Part shown: positions 43,994 through 51,988 of the stretch, one piece after another
Numbering within the stretch: position 1 is the first letter of the stretch
Layout of the letters: the number at the start of each line of letters is the position of its first letter
Assembly (NCBI GenBank): GCA_003155915.1
Contig: PMFA01000017.1
Location: 48,870 to 112,869, forward strand
Direction of reading: 5' to 3'
Source: Acidimicrobiaceae bacterium
GTDB lineage: Bacteria > Actinomycetota > Acidimicrobiia > Acidimicrobiales > RAAP-2
DNA length: 64,000 nt
The notes under the pieces: generated by a model
Databases searched by the model: none
Seen by the model: the letters and a program-made list of their open reading frames with translations, nothing else
Told to the model about the DNA's origin: nothing
Program-made: the position numbers and the translations under genes

Positions 43994-44488
43994 CTATGAA
44001 GTGGGCGGCGACTCACCTGGTGCAAATCGTCCGGCGCCGGGGCTGAGGGCGGCGACGTGGCGATGAATCTCATCGAGTAGATCCGTGGCCAACTTCACTT
44101 CCTTGGTCAAGTTCGTGTTCTCGTCCAAGAGGGTGCGGATGTCGTCGGTGTTCTTCACCGTGTGAAGGGCGATCTCCGAGGCGATCGAGTCGGTGCGCTT
44201 GGCGGCGATCAGCAGCGCGGCCGCCTGCACGCCGGCCAACATCGAGAGGAAGAGGTTCAACAGGATGTACGGGTACGGGTCGAAGGCCTTGTGGTGGATC
44301 ACCCGCTGAAGGAAATACGTGTTCCCCGCCGCCCAGAGAATCATGACCCCGAAGAAGCTGAAGACGAAGGGCCACGAACCCATGATGTTGCGCATGCGAT
44401 CGGCGGCTCGCTCGCCGAGCGAGAGTTCCTCGCGCTTGCGCACCCCGGGGTGCAGGTGCCAAAACGTGGGCCAGCCGACTTTACTCAT
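43994..44488 (-). CDS. DUF1003 family membrane protein
   Basis: 164 residues from ATG 44488. Two membrane helices: WPFVFSFFGVMILWAAGNTYFL and PYPYILLNLFLSMLAGVQAAALLIA, followed by KRTDSIASEIALHTVKNTDDI and a coiled-coil tail. This is the DUF1003 pattern (GERAADRMRNIMGSWPFV...FDPYPYILLNLFLS...AAPLI-like). Function unknown. Divergent from the rsgA gene. Confidence 0.87.
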   Translation of the reverse strand: MSKVGWPTFWHLHPGVRKREELSLGERAADRMRNIMGSWPFVFSFFGVMILWAAGNTYFLQRVIHHKAFDPYPYILLNLFLSMLAGVQAAALLIAAKRTDSIASEIALHTVKNTDDIRTLLDENTNLTKEVKLATDLLDEIHRHVAALSPGAGRFAPGESPPTS

Positions 44489-44599
44489 TGTCAAATCATT
44501 CCACTGGAGATCGACGGAATACGGAACCCTCGACGTGGGTACCACGACACGCGAGTCGTCAAATAGCCTTGCAGGAGGTCACGAGGACTTCCGGACCGC

Positions 44600-45688
44600 A
44601 TGGTCCGCGTCGAAAAGGACAACTTGGAATCATCATCGTCGAGTACGCCGTTGAGCGACGCAGCCGTCCGGGTGCTTCGGACCCTCGGGCTCAACGTCCA
44701 GTCCGATCTCGACTTCTCCGCTGGGTCGAATCCCGGGCGCATCAGCATTGTTCACGGCACGACCGCCGAAGTGATCTGGTGCGACGAGATCGGCCACGAA
44801 ACGACGTCGACGAGCCAGTTCGCGACCACGCTGAACCTGAGTCCCGTGGCGGGCGACTGGGTGAGTATTCGTGACGGCTACATCATCTCGGTGTCGGCGC
44901 GCACGACAGAGTTGCGACGGCCCGGTGCGACCCCCGGCGACGTGCAGGTGCTCGCCGCGAATATCGACGTCGTCCTCGTGGTGCTGCCGATCGACCGAGA
45001 CTTGAACGTCCTCATGCTCGAACGACTCGCGGTGATGGCCTTTGACAGTGGTGCGACGCCGATCGTCGTGCTCACGAAAGCTGACGGCACTGACATCGTC
45101 GAATCGATCGTGGCCGAAGCCCAAGAGACAGTCCCCGGCGTCGACGTGATGACCACGAGTTCGGCGAGCGGTCAGGGTATCGAGAGGTTGCGCTCGATCC
45201 TCCACGAGGGCGTGACGGCCGTCATGCTCGGCGCGTCGGGCGCCGGCAAGACGTCGCTGCTCAATGCGTTGGAGGGATCAGAGGAGTTGACGGCGCAGGT
45301 GAGTCGTAGCGGAGAAGGTCGCCACGCCACCACGACGCGACGGCTGTATCGCTTGTCGAGCGGGGGAGTGCTGCTCGATATTCCCGGGATTCGACTGCTC
45401 GATCTCACCATCGGTCAACAGGGTCTCGACGACGCCTTCGCCGATATCACCGAACTCGCGATGAACTGCCGATTCACGGACTGTGCGCACAGCGGCGATG
45501 AGGGCTGCGCCGTCGAGGCGGCCGTGGCGAGCGGGGAACTGTCGGCTCGGCGTCTCGAAAGCTGGCGCTCGATCCGCGACGAGATGGTGAGCCAGGAATT
45601 GAGTCGCGAACAAGAGGTGTCCTCGCGAAAGAAGAAGGGCCGGGGCTCGAAACCCAGGCCCGCGCCGTCATACGACGACGAGGACTAG
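44600..45688 (+). CDS. rsgA: Small ribosomal subunit biogenesis GTPase RsgA
   Basis: 362 residues. The circularly permuted GTPase order is visible: an OB-fold N-terminus (VAGDWVSIRDG), G4 VLTKAD near 156, then the P-loop LGASGAGKTSLLNAL near 212, DIPGIRLLDL (G3), and a C-terminal zinc motif in CRFTDCAHSGDEGCAV near 292-304. Helps mature the 30S subunit and is stimulated by ribosome binding. The C-terminus is basic (SSRKKKGRGSKPRP). Convergent with trpE. Confidence 0.93.
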   Translation: MVRVEKDNLESSSSSTPLSDAAVRVLRTLGLNVQSDLDFSAGSNPGRISIVHGTTAEVIWCDEIGHETTSTSQFATTLNLSPVAGDWVSIRDGYIISVSARTTELRRPGATPGDVQVLAANIDVVLVVLPIDRDLNVLMLERLAVMAFDSGATPIVVLTKADGTDIVESIVAEAQETVPGVDVMTTSSASGQGIERLRSILHEGVTAVMLGASGAGKTSLLNALEGSEELTAQVSRSGEGRHATTTRRLYRLSSGGVLLDIPGIRLLDLTIGQQGLDDAFADITELAMNCRFTDCAHSGDEGCAVEAAVASGELSARRLESWRSIRDEMVSQELSREQEVSSRKKKGRGSKPRPAPSYDDED

Positions 45689-45697
45689 TCGCGAGTA

Positions 45698-47206
45698 CTA
45701 CGAGATCGGGTCGGCGATTTCCAGTGCGAGCAGTGGTGCGGACGCCTTGTTGATCGACTCCTCGTACTCGAACTCGGGCTGACTGTCGGCGACGACCCCG
45801 CCGCCGGCCTGCACCGTCGCGACGCCACCGCGTAGCGACACCGTGCGGATGGTGATCGCGAAGTCCGCGTTGCCCGAGAGCGAGAAGTAGCCGACCGCTC
45901 CGCCGTAGGGTCCACGAAATACCGGTTCGAACTCGTCGATCAGTTCCATCGCGCGCACCTTGGGGGCGCCCGTCAGGGTGCCCGCCGGAAAGAGCGCGTC
46001 GAAGGCGTCGAAGGCATCGAGACCTTCCTTTAGTCGGCCCTCGACGTGTGACACCAAATGCATGAGGTGCGAGTAGCGCTCGATGTGGGCGAGGCGATCG
46101 ACCCGCACCGTCCCCGGGGTGGCGACGCGGCCCACGTCGTTCCGCCCGAGGTCCACCAGCATCACGTGCTCGGCGATCTCCTTCTCGTCGTGCAGCAGTT
46201 CGTACTCCAGTTCGAGGTCCTCGGCTTCGTTGATGCCGCGAGCCCGGGTGCCCGCGATCGGTCGATAGCTGACCAGTCCGTCGTGGACTCGCATCAACAT
46301 CTCGGGCGACGCACCGACGATCTGAATGTCACCCGAGTCGAGCAGGTACATGTACGGCGAGGGGTTGAGGGCCCGCAATACGCGATAGAGCGTGAGGGGA
46401 TTGACGGCGCTCGAGCGCGTGAACTGTTGACTCGGCACGACCTGAAAGACGTCGCCGGCGAAGACGTGTTCGCGAGCTCGTTCGACCACGTCGCCGTAGG
46501 CCGCGCCGGTGAAATTCGACAGACCCTTGGCGATCGTTCGAACGTCAATACGGGCACGTTCACTCGGCGCGGTCGCGACGAGGCGCTCGGTCGCCGGATC
46601 GCTCGGGGGCTCGGGACCGAGCAGGACCTCGACAATGGCCCGTAGTTGATCGCTGGCGCGTTCGAAGACCGCCGCTGGATCCTCGCCCTCTTCGATGACC
46701 GCGTTCACGACGGCGGTCGTCGAGTGTTGCACGTGGTCACAGATCAGGACCGCGCCGGGAAACGAGAAGTCGACGTCGGGCCACATGTCCTTCACCGCTT
46801 CGCGCGGCAGGCGTTCGAGTCGGCGCACGTAGTCATACGTCACGAACCCGACGGCGCCGCCAAAGAAGTCGGGAAGGGTGCGAGGCGTGTGAGTGCGGTA
46901 TCGAGCCAGGATGTGGCGAAGCGCGTCCAGTGGCGCGAGCGACGCGTCGCCGCCGTCGGTCCCTTCGACCACGGTGGCGCCTTCGCGCGTCGTCACCCTC
47001 CAGCGACGATCAAGTCCGATGAAGGAGTAGCGACCCGTGGCTTCGCCCAGGGCGGCGCTCTCCAGCAGGAAGATCGCTCGGGCACTGAATCGCTGGTACA
47101 GCGAGACCGGCGTCTCGCGGTCCAACTGGAGGGTCGCTGAGAGGGGTACGACGTTGAAGCCTTGAGCGACGAGCCCGAGAAAAGACGCGAGGTCGATCGG
47201 CTCCAT
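45698..47206 (-). CDS. trpE: Anthranilate synthase component I
   Basis: 502 residues. N-terminal LLES motif in AIFLLESAALG near residue 48, the site linked to tryptophan feedback inhibition, which separates TrpE from PabB. Chorismate-binding motifs: VFQVVPSQQF near 255, GASPEMLMRV near 302, MLVDLGRNDVGRV near 353 and PAGTLTGAPKVRAMELIDEFEP near 415. With glutamine-derived ammonia from TrpG it makes anthranilate. It is divergent from trpG with only 40 bases between start codons, an uncommon arrangement. Confidence 0.93.
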   Translation of the reverse strand: MEPIDLASFLGLVAQGFNVVPLSATLQLDRETPVSLYQRFSARAIFLLESAALGEATGRYSFIGLDRRWRVTTREGATVVEGTDGGDASLAPLDALRHILARYRTHTPRTLPDFFGGAVGFVTYDYVRRLERLPREAVKDMWPDVDFSFPGAVLICDHVQHSTTAVVNAVIEEGEDPAAVFERASDQLRAIVEVLLGPEPPSDPATERLVATAPSERARIDVRTIAKGLSNFTGAAYGDVVERAREHVFAGDVFQVVPSQQFTRSSAVNPLTLYRVLRALNPSPYMYLLDSGDIQIVGASPEMLMRVHDGLVSYRPIAGTRARGINEAEDLELEYELLHDEKEIAEHVMLVDLGRNDVGRVATPGTVRVDRLAHIERYSHLMHLVSHVEGRLKEGLDAFDAFDALFPAGTLTGAPKVRAMELIDEFEPVFRGPYGGAVGYFSLSGNADFAITIRTVSLRGGVATVQAGGGVVADSQPEFEYEESINKASAPLLALEIADPIS

Positions 47207-47246
47207 TGATGAATGTTAGTAACTGGTTCGGACCTAGAATTTCTCG

Positions 47247-47912
47247 ATGAGCGCCGCGCCGTCAATCCTCGTGATCGACAACTACGACTCGTTCGTCTAC
47301 AACCTGGTCCAGTACATGGCCGAACTGGGCGCCGAGGTGACGGTGCTGCGCAACGACGAAGTGACGTCGCAAACGGTGGCGGACTTGGCGCCCGATGGCG
47401 TGCTGGTCTCACCGGGACCCGGTCACCCGCGCGACGCGGGGAACTGCGTCGAGATTATTCGCTACTGCGGGGACAATGGCATTCCGATGTTCGGGGTGTG
47501 CCTCGGCCATCAGGCGCTCGGCGAAGCCTTCGGAGCGACGATCGACCGCGCACCGGAGCTGTTGCACGGGCGTTCCAGCCTCGTGGAGCACCAGGGCGTC
47601 GGGGTCTTCGCGGGCGTCAGCAATCCTCTCGTGGTCGGGCGCTATCACTCACTCGTCGTCGAAGACACGGGACTTCCCGCTGAGTTTGAGGTGACGGCGC
47701 GCTCGCACGGTCTCATCATGGGCATGCGTCATCGGACGCTGCCACTCGAGGGCGTGCAGTTCCATCCGGAGTCGGTGCTCACCCAAGACGGGTACCTGAT
47801 GCTGGCGAACTGGCTCGAAGAGTGCGGATCGACCGACGCGAGGGAGAGGGCCACGTCACTCTCGATTCGAATGGATACGGTGCGCGCCGCTCTGCCGCAG
47901 CCGACACGCTGA
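47247..47912 (+). CDS. trpG: Anthranilate/aminodeoxychorismate synthase glutamine amidotransferase
   Basis: 221 residues. Class I glutaminase triad: Cys in FGVCLGHQALGEAFG near 85, and His-x-Glu in VQFHPESVLTQDG near 172. N-terminal ILVIDNYDSFVYNLVQYMAELG is the hallmark of TrpG/PabA. It supplies ammonia to TrpE; in many actinobacteria one subunit serves both TrpE and PabB. Divergent from trpE across a 40-base gap; convergent with the PQ-loop gene. Confidence 0.92.
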   Translation: MSAAPSILVIDNYDSFVYNLVQYMAELGAEVTVLRNDEVTSQTVADLAPDGVLVSPGPGHPRDAGNCVEIIRYCGDNGIPMFGVCLGHQALGEAFGATIDRAPELLHGRSSLVEHQGVGVFAGVSNPLVVGRYHSLVVEDTGLPAEFEVTARSHGLIMGMRHRTLPLEGVQFHPESVLTQDGYLMLANWLEECGSTDARERATSLSIRMDTVRAALPQPTR

Positions 47913-47919
47913 GCGGGAG

Positions 47920-48561
47920 CTATTCGACGAGTGGCGCCTGGAGTCCGGTGCGCGAATTGTTCTGGATTCGGTGTCGTGAGGCCTGGACGAAGATGATGAA
48001 GGCCGACGGCATCATCACCAGGCTGGGTATCGCGAGCGGTGGTTGGTGGATGAGGATTCCGTAGACGAACCACCCGATCGACGTCAGGGTGGCGAGGCAC
48101 CAACTGATGATCGAGACGCCGCTGAGGTCCTTGGGTCGAATGACGAGGGCCAGTTGCGGTAGGTAGATGATGATCGAACTCCCGACGGCCACGGTCGCCA
48201 GCACCCAACGCAGGTCGTGGAACGAACCGGCGAAGGTGGCGAGGATCGTAATCACGGTCACCGCGAGATAGCCCATGAGGCTGCGCGCCATCTTGCCTTG
48301 ACTCTGCGCGGCGAGGAAGGCGACGATGAGCGACACGGTGATCGCCGGAATGTTCGCGACGATCTCGGCCGTGACGTGAAAGATGATCCCGTAGCAGAAC
48401 CAGATCTGCGAGACGAAGGCCGACAGAATCCACGTGGCCAGCGACACGCCCTTGGCGCCCGTCGTGCGAATCCGATTGGCCTGGGCGAGGCATTGGAAGA
48501 TGGTCAGCGTCGGGGCGACGATCCCGAAGGTCCGGGTGATCGTGGAGGCGGCGAGGATCAT
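47920..48561 (-). CDS. Two-repeat PQ-loop/SWEET-like membrane protein
   Basis: 213 residues from ATG 48561; a TTG at 48627 would add 22 residues. Two similar triple-helix units are visible: the first has QCLAQANRIRTTGAKGVSLATWILSAFVSQIWFCYGI, the second YLPQLALVIRPKDLSGVSIISWCLATLTSIGWFVYGI, joined by a linker helix, giving about seven helices. The PQ motif is intact in the second unit (LPQ) and changed in the first. Bacterial sugar SemiSWEETs normally have one three-helix unit. Substrate unknown. It lies convergent to trpG and next to a peptidase E gene. Confidence 0.75.
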   Translation of the reverse strand: MILAASTITRTFGIVAPTLTIFQCLAQANRIRTTGAKGVSLATWILSAFVSQIWFCYGIIFHVTAEIVANIPAITVSLIVAFLAAQSQGKMARSLMGYLAVTVITILATFAGSFHDLRWVLATVAVGSSIIIYLPQLALVIRPKDLSGVSIISWCLATLTSIGWFVYGILIHQPPLAIPSLVMMPSAFIIFVQASRHRIQNNSRTGLQAPLVE

Positions 48562-48648
48562 TGCGGAGCTTCTCTTCTGGTCGGCACTCGCAGTGAAGAA
48601 CTCAAATGTCGAGTGTTGCGAGACCAATTCTATCGGTCGTCAAAAGCG

Positions 48649-49386
48649 TTACGGCAGCGCGGCGCCGACGCCGAAGCGCGTTTCGATGATCTCGCCATCG
48701 ATGAGTTCCACTTTGTACGCAGCCGGGCCGCTGTCCGGATCGACCGGGGCGTCCGAGACGACCGTGGTCGCGTCGGTGCCCTCGTACCAGATCCCGACCG
48801 TATTGTCGGTCGCGTAGGCGAGCGGCGCGAGCACCTCTTCTTTCATGAGCGTGTGCAAGAGAGGTCGGCGCTGGGCTTCGGCGTCGTAGTGGACCCCGTT
48901 GGCGTACGGCAAGAAGCCGAGGCCATTGGTTACTGGTTGGAGGATCTGACCGAAGGAGTCGGTCGTCCCGCCGAGGTGCCAGCAGAGACTGCCCGCGGAC
49001 ACGCCGCCCAAGATCACGCCCTGTTCCCACGCGCTTCGCATCGCCGAGTCGATTCCGTGCAATCGCCAGAGCGCGAGCAGGTTCGCCACCGAGCCACCGC
49101 CCACCCACACGAGGTCGCTGCCGCACAGACGCTCCTCGGGGTCCGCCGAAGGCTGGGGGAAGACCTTCAGTTCGGTGACGTCACAGCCGGCCGCGTTGAA
49201 CGCTTCGTAGGCCATGGCGTAGTACGTGAAATCGTCGCCCATCGCGGTATTCATGAGACAGACGCGTGGTCGGACTTTTTCAATCGAGGCGAGGGCGTCG
49301 ATCAGCATCGTGCCGAGGCGCCAGGACATCTGTACCGGCCCCATGCGGTAGCCGCCGGACGTGGCCAAGATTCGCGGTGTTTTCAT
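48649..49386 (-). CDS. Peptidase E-like family S51 protein
   Basis: 245 residues. ILATSGGYRMG at the N-terminus, DLVWVGGGSVANLLALWRLHG near 90, and the nucleophile elbow ILGGVSAGSLCWHLGGTTDSFG near 125-147 with Ser in G-V-S-A-G. The late DNTVGIWYEG and GPAAYKVEL match S51 peptidases of actinobacteria. Probably cleaves N-terminal Asp dipeptides in the cytoplasm; cyanophycinase-like activity is less likely. On the same strand upstream of the PQ-loop gene with 87 bases between them. Confidence 0.83.
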   Translation of the reverse strand: MKTPRILATSGGYRMGPVQMSWRLGTMLIDALASIEKVRPRVCLMNTAMGDDFTYYAMAYEAFNAAGCDVTELKVFPQPSADPEERLCGSDLVWVGGGSVANLLALWRLHGIDSAMRSAWEQGVILGGVSAGSLCWHLGGTTDSFGQILQPVTNGLGFLPYANGVHYDAEAQRRPLLHTLMKEEVLAPLAYATDNTVGIWYEGTDATTVVSDAPVDPDSGPAAYKVELIDGEIIETRFGVGAALP

Positions 49387-49478
49387 CCACCTGTTCTACT
49401 TGGCGCACGTGTGAACTCCGACGTTGGCGGCGTTACTGTTTAGTATTCGAAGACCAGTCGATTTAGCCGAGGAGCGCC

Positions 49479-50678
49479 ATGGCCACGAGTGAAGCCCAGA
49501 TTGATGAACTGATTGACGACTTGGTGACGTCCTTTCCTCCGAAGGAGACCGAGCCGGTCAAGTTCCTGGGCGAGCAGTTCGACCGAGGACTCGCCTGGGT
49601 GCACTTTCCGCTCGGCGAAGGAGGACTCGGGGGAACGCCCTCAGATCAGCTGTACGCGTTACGCACGATCTCGAAGTCGGGCGCGCCGTCGGCCATTGGT
49701 CGCAACGTCATCGGCTACGGCATGGTCGCCCCGACGCTCGTGACCCACGGCACCACGGAGCAGAAGAGCCGTTTCCTGCGTCCGCTCTTCACGGGAGAAG
49801 AGATCTGGTGTCAGTTGTTCTCCGAGCCGGGTGCCGGTTCGGACGTCGCCGGTCTGGCCTGTCGCGCCGAAAAGGACGGCGACGAGTGGCTCTTGAACGG
49901 TCAAAAGGTGTGGACGACGTTGGCCCACGAGTCGGCCTTCGGCCTGATCCTCGCGCGCACCAATCCCGAGGTGCCCAAGCACCGCGGCATCACCGCGTTC
50001 CTGGTCGACATGCGCGCCCCGGGCGTCGAAGTTCGACCACTCTTTCAAGCGACCGGCGAGGCGGAGTTCAACGAGTGCTTCTTCGTCGACGCGCGTGTGC
50101 CCGACAGCCAGCGCCTGGGCGGTGTCGGCGAGGGCTGGGGAGTCTCGATCACGACGTTGATGAACGAGCGCGTGTCCATTGGCGGCACGGTGCCGCCGCG
50201 CGGTTCGGGCTTGATCGGCGAAGCGGTGAAGATCTGGAACAAACACTGGAGCGGTCGTGAGGACGCCTACGCCATGGCGGTGCGAAGTGAACTGATGCAG
50301 TCGTGGGTTCGCAACGAAGTCGGGCGGCTGACGAACTGGCGCGCGAGCGACCTGCGCAAGGCCGGCACGCCCGGTCCCGAAGGTTCGGTGGCCAAGTTGG
50401 CCTTCGCCGAGGAGAATCAGAAGACCAGTGAGCTCTGCGTCGATCTCATGGGGACCGAGGGAATGCTCTACGGTTCGACGTACCCGCAGATCCGCCCCAC
50501 CGAGTCGGCGATGACCGGCGGCGACATGCGCAAGGCCTTCATTCGAATGCGGGCGAACTCCATCGAGGGCGGGACCAGCGAAGTGATGCGCAACATCATT
50601 GGCGAACGGGTCCTCGGGCTACCGGGAGAACCACGCAACGACAAGGACGTCTCCTGGAAGGACGTTCCGCGCAGTTGA
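49479..50678 (+). CDS. Acyl-CoA dehydrogenase family protein
   Basis: 399 residues from ATG 49479, with GAGGAG upstream. Flavin-dependent ACAD fold: WCQLFSEPGAGSDVAGLACRAEKDGDEW near 110-137, LNGQKVWTTLAHES near 139, and the C-terminal IEGGTSEVMRNIIGERVLGLPGEPR, typical of this superfamily. Oxidises an acyl-CoA to the enoyl-CoA with electron transfer flavoprotein. Specificity is unknown. Its stop abuts that of the convergent dienelactone hydrolase gene without a gap. Confidence 0.9.
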   Translation: MATSEAQIDELIDDLVTSFPPKETEPVKFLGEQFDRGLAWVHFPLGEGGLGGTPSDQLYALRTISKSGAPSAIGRNVIGYGMVAPTLVTHGTTEQKSRFLRPLFTGEEIWCQLFSEPGAGSDVAGLACRAEKDGDEWLLNGQKVWTTLAHESAFGLILARTNPEVPKHRGITAFLVDMRAPGVEVRPLFQATGEAEFNECFFVDARVPDSQRLGGVGEGWGVSITTLMNERVSIGGTVPPRGSGLIGEAVKIWNKHWSGREDAYAMAVRSELMQSWVRNEVGRLTNWRASDLRKAGTPGPEGSVAKLAFAEENQKTSELCVDLMGTEGMLYGSTYPQIRPTESAMTGGDMRKAFIRMRANSIEGGTSEVMRNIIGERVLGLPGEPRNDKDVSWKDVPRS

Positions 50679-51380
50679 CTATTTGTCGCTGAGGTGCTCG
50701 GCGAAGAAGGCGAGTGCGCGGCCTCGGGCGTCGGTCGCGGCGGCCTCGTTGAACGAATCGGGTCGCGCGTCGCAGTGGAAACCGTGCTGGCCCTCGGGGT
50801 ACCGCACGATCTCGGTCGGGACCGGTGCCGCGTTCGTCGCCTCTCGCAACGCCTCGACCTGGTCGACCGGGATGCTCTGATCGAGGTCGCCGTAGAGACC
50901 GAGCCACGGACACCTGAGGTCGGCGGCGAGTTCCACCAAGGGCGCGAATCCGAATCGACCGGTGGTGACCCCACCGCCGTAGAAGCTGGCGGCGGCACCG
51001 ACGGTACCCAGGGTCGCGGCGAAAAACGAAACAGTCCCGCCCATGCAGAATCCGACCGCGGCGATGTTGGGTGCGTGAAAGCCGAGCGTGGCGAGGAAAT
51101 CGGTGGTGGCGTTGAGGTCATTGGTGAGACCCTGCTTCGTCAGGTTCGCCATGAAGGGCATGGCCGAGGAGAAGTCGTCGTACGCGATCTCCGGCGATCC
51201 ATCGCGGTGGAACAGTTGTGGCGCCACGGCCAGGTAACCCTCGTCAGCGAATCGGTCCGCGACGCCGCGAATATGGTCGTTTACGCCGAAGGCCTCTTGC
51301 AGGACGATGACGGCGCGCGGCGCATCGGTCTTTCCTGACGCGTAGATCGGGAAACCGGCGCGAGCTGTCGAATCACTCAT
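50679..51380 (-). CDS. Dienelactone hydrolase family protein
   Basis: 233 residues from ATG 51380, fixed by an ATGA overlap with the upstream gene. IVLQEAFGVNDHIRGVADRFADEGYLAVAP at the N-terminus, the Cys nucleophile in AAVGFCMGGTVSFFAA near 123, an Asp in YGDLDQSIPVDQ near 170 and a late His in YPEGQHGFHCDAR near 200 form the triad. Family members hydrolyse dienelactones of aromatic catabolism or unrelated esters. No aromatic degradation genes are adjacent. Confidence 0.88.
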   Translation of the reverse strand: MSDSTARAGFPIYASGKTDAPRAVIVLQEAFGVNDHIRGVADRFADEGYLAVAPQLFHRDGSPEIAYDDFSSAMPFMANLTKQGLTNDLNATTDFLATLGFHAPNIAAVGFCMGGTVSFFAATLGTVGAAASFYGGGVTTGRFGFAPLVELAADLRCPWLGLYGDLDQSIPVDQVEALREATNAAPVPTEIVRYPEGQHGFHCDARPDSFNEAAATDARGRALAFFAEHLSDK

Positions 51381-51979
51381 TCGAATGAAGGTTCGTCGGT
51401 GCGCGAGCGCTTGATCTCGTAGAACCCGGGTGTGCCGGCGACCATCATGACGCCGTCGAAGAGTCGCCCCGCGGCCTCACCCTTGGGCGCCGGCGTGACG
51501 ACGGGTCCGAAGAAGGCGATGTCGTCGACGTGGATGACCGGTGTGCCGACGTCATAACCCACGGGGTCCATACCTTCGGCGTGGCTGGCGCGCAGTCGTG
51601 CGTCGAATTGCGCGTCGTCCGCCGCCGAGGCCAGTTCGACTTCGAGGCCGACGTCGGCGAGTGACTTGGCGATGACGTCGTCCCAGTCCTTCTCCTGACG
51701 AACGTGACGACGTGTGCCCATCGCCGAATAGAGCGGCTCGACGACACTGTTGCCGTGACGTTCTTCCGCGGCGATCAGCACTCGCACCGGTCGATAGGCC
51801 GTCTTCAGCCACTCGGTGTAGTCCTCGGAGAGTTCGCGATTTTCATTCAGCACCGCCAGGCTCATGACGTGGAAGCGGACATCGAGGTCGCGCACCGTTG
51901 CTGCTTCCAGTAGCCACCGTGACGTGATCCAAGCCCAGGGGCAGGCGGGATCCACCCAGAGATCGACTTGTTGGCTCAT
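51377..51979 (-). CDS. DsbA-family protein of the mycothiol-dependent Rv2466c type, single active-site Cys
   Basis: 200 residues. The thioredoxin-like fold with inserted helical domain begins QVDLWVDPACPWAWITSRWLLEA, matching the Rv2466c family of mycothiol-dependent reductases. Here the motif is C-P-W-A: the second Cys of the usual Cys-x2-Cys is Ala, so a monothiol mechanism is expected. TPVIHVDDIAFFGPVVTP near 150 holds the cis-Pro region. Presence supports an actinobacterial host using mycothiol. Overlaps the dienelactone hydrolase gene by 4 bases. Confidence 0.85.
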   Translation of the reverse strand: MSQQVDLWVDPACPWAWITSRWLLEAATVRDLDVRFHVMSLAVLNENRELSEDYTEWLKTAYRPVRVLIAAEERHGNSVVEPLYSAMGTRRHVRQEKDWDDVIAKSLADVGLEVELASAADDAQFDARLRASHAEGMDPVGYDVGTPVIHVDDIAFFGPVVTPAPKGEAAGRLFDGVMMVAGTPGFYEIKRSRTDEPSFE

Positions 51980-51988
51980 GACGTGCTC

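Noticed and set aside
48217..49443. A 408-codon + strand frame across the PQ-loop and peptidase E genes
   Set aside because: Arg/Gly/Asp-rich composition typical of an antisense shadow; both reverse-strand genes have recognisable families.
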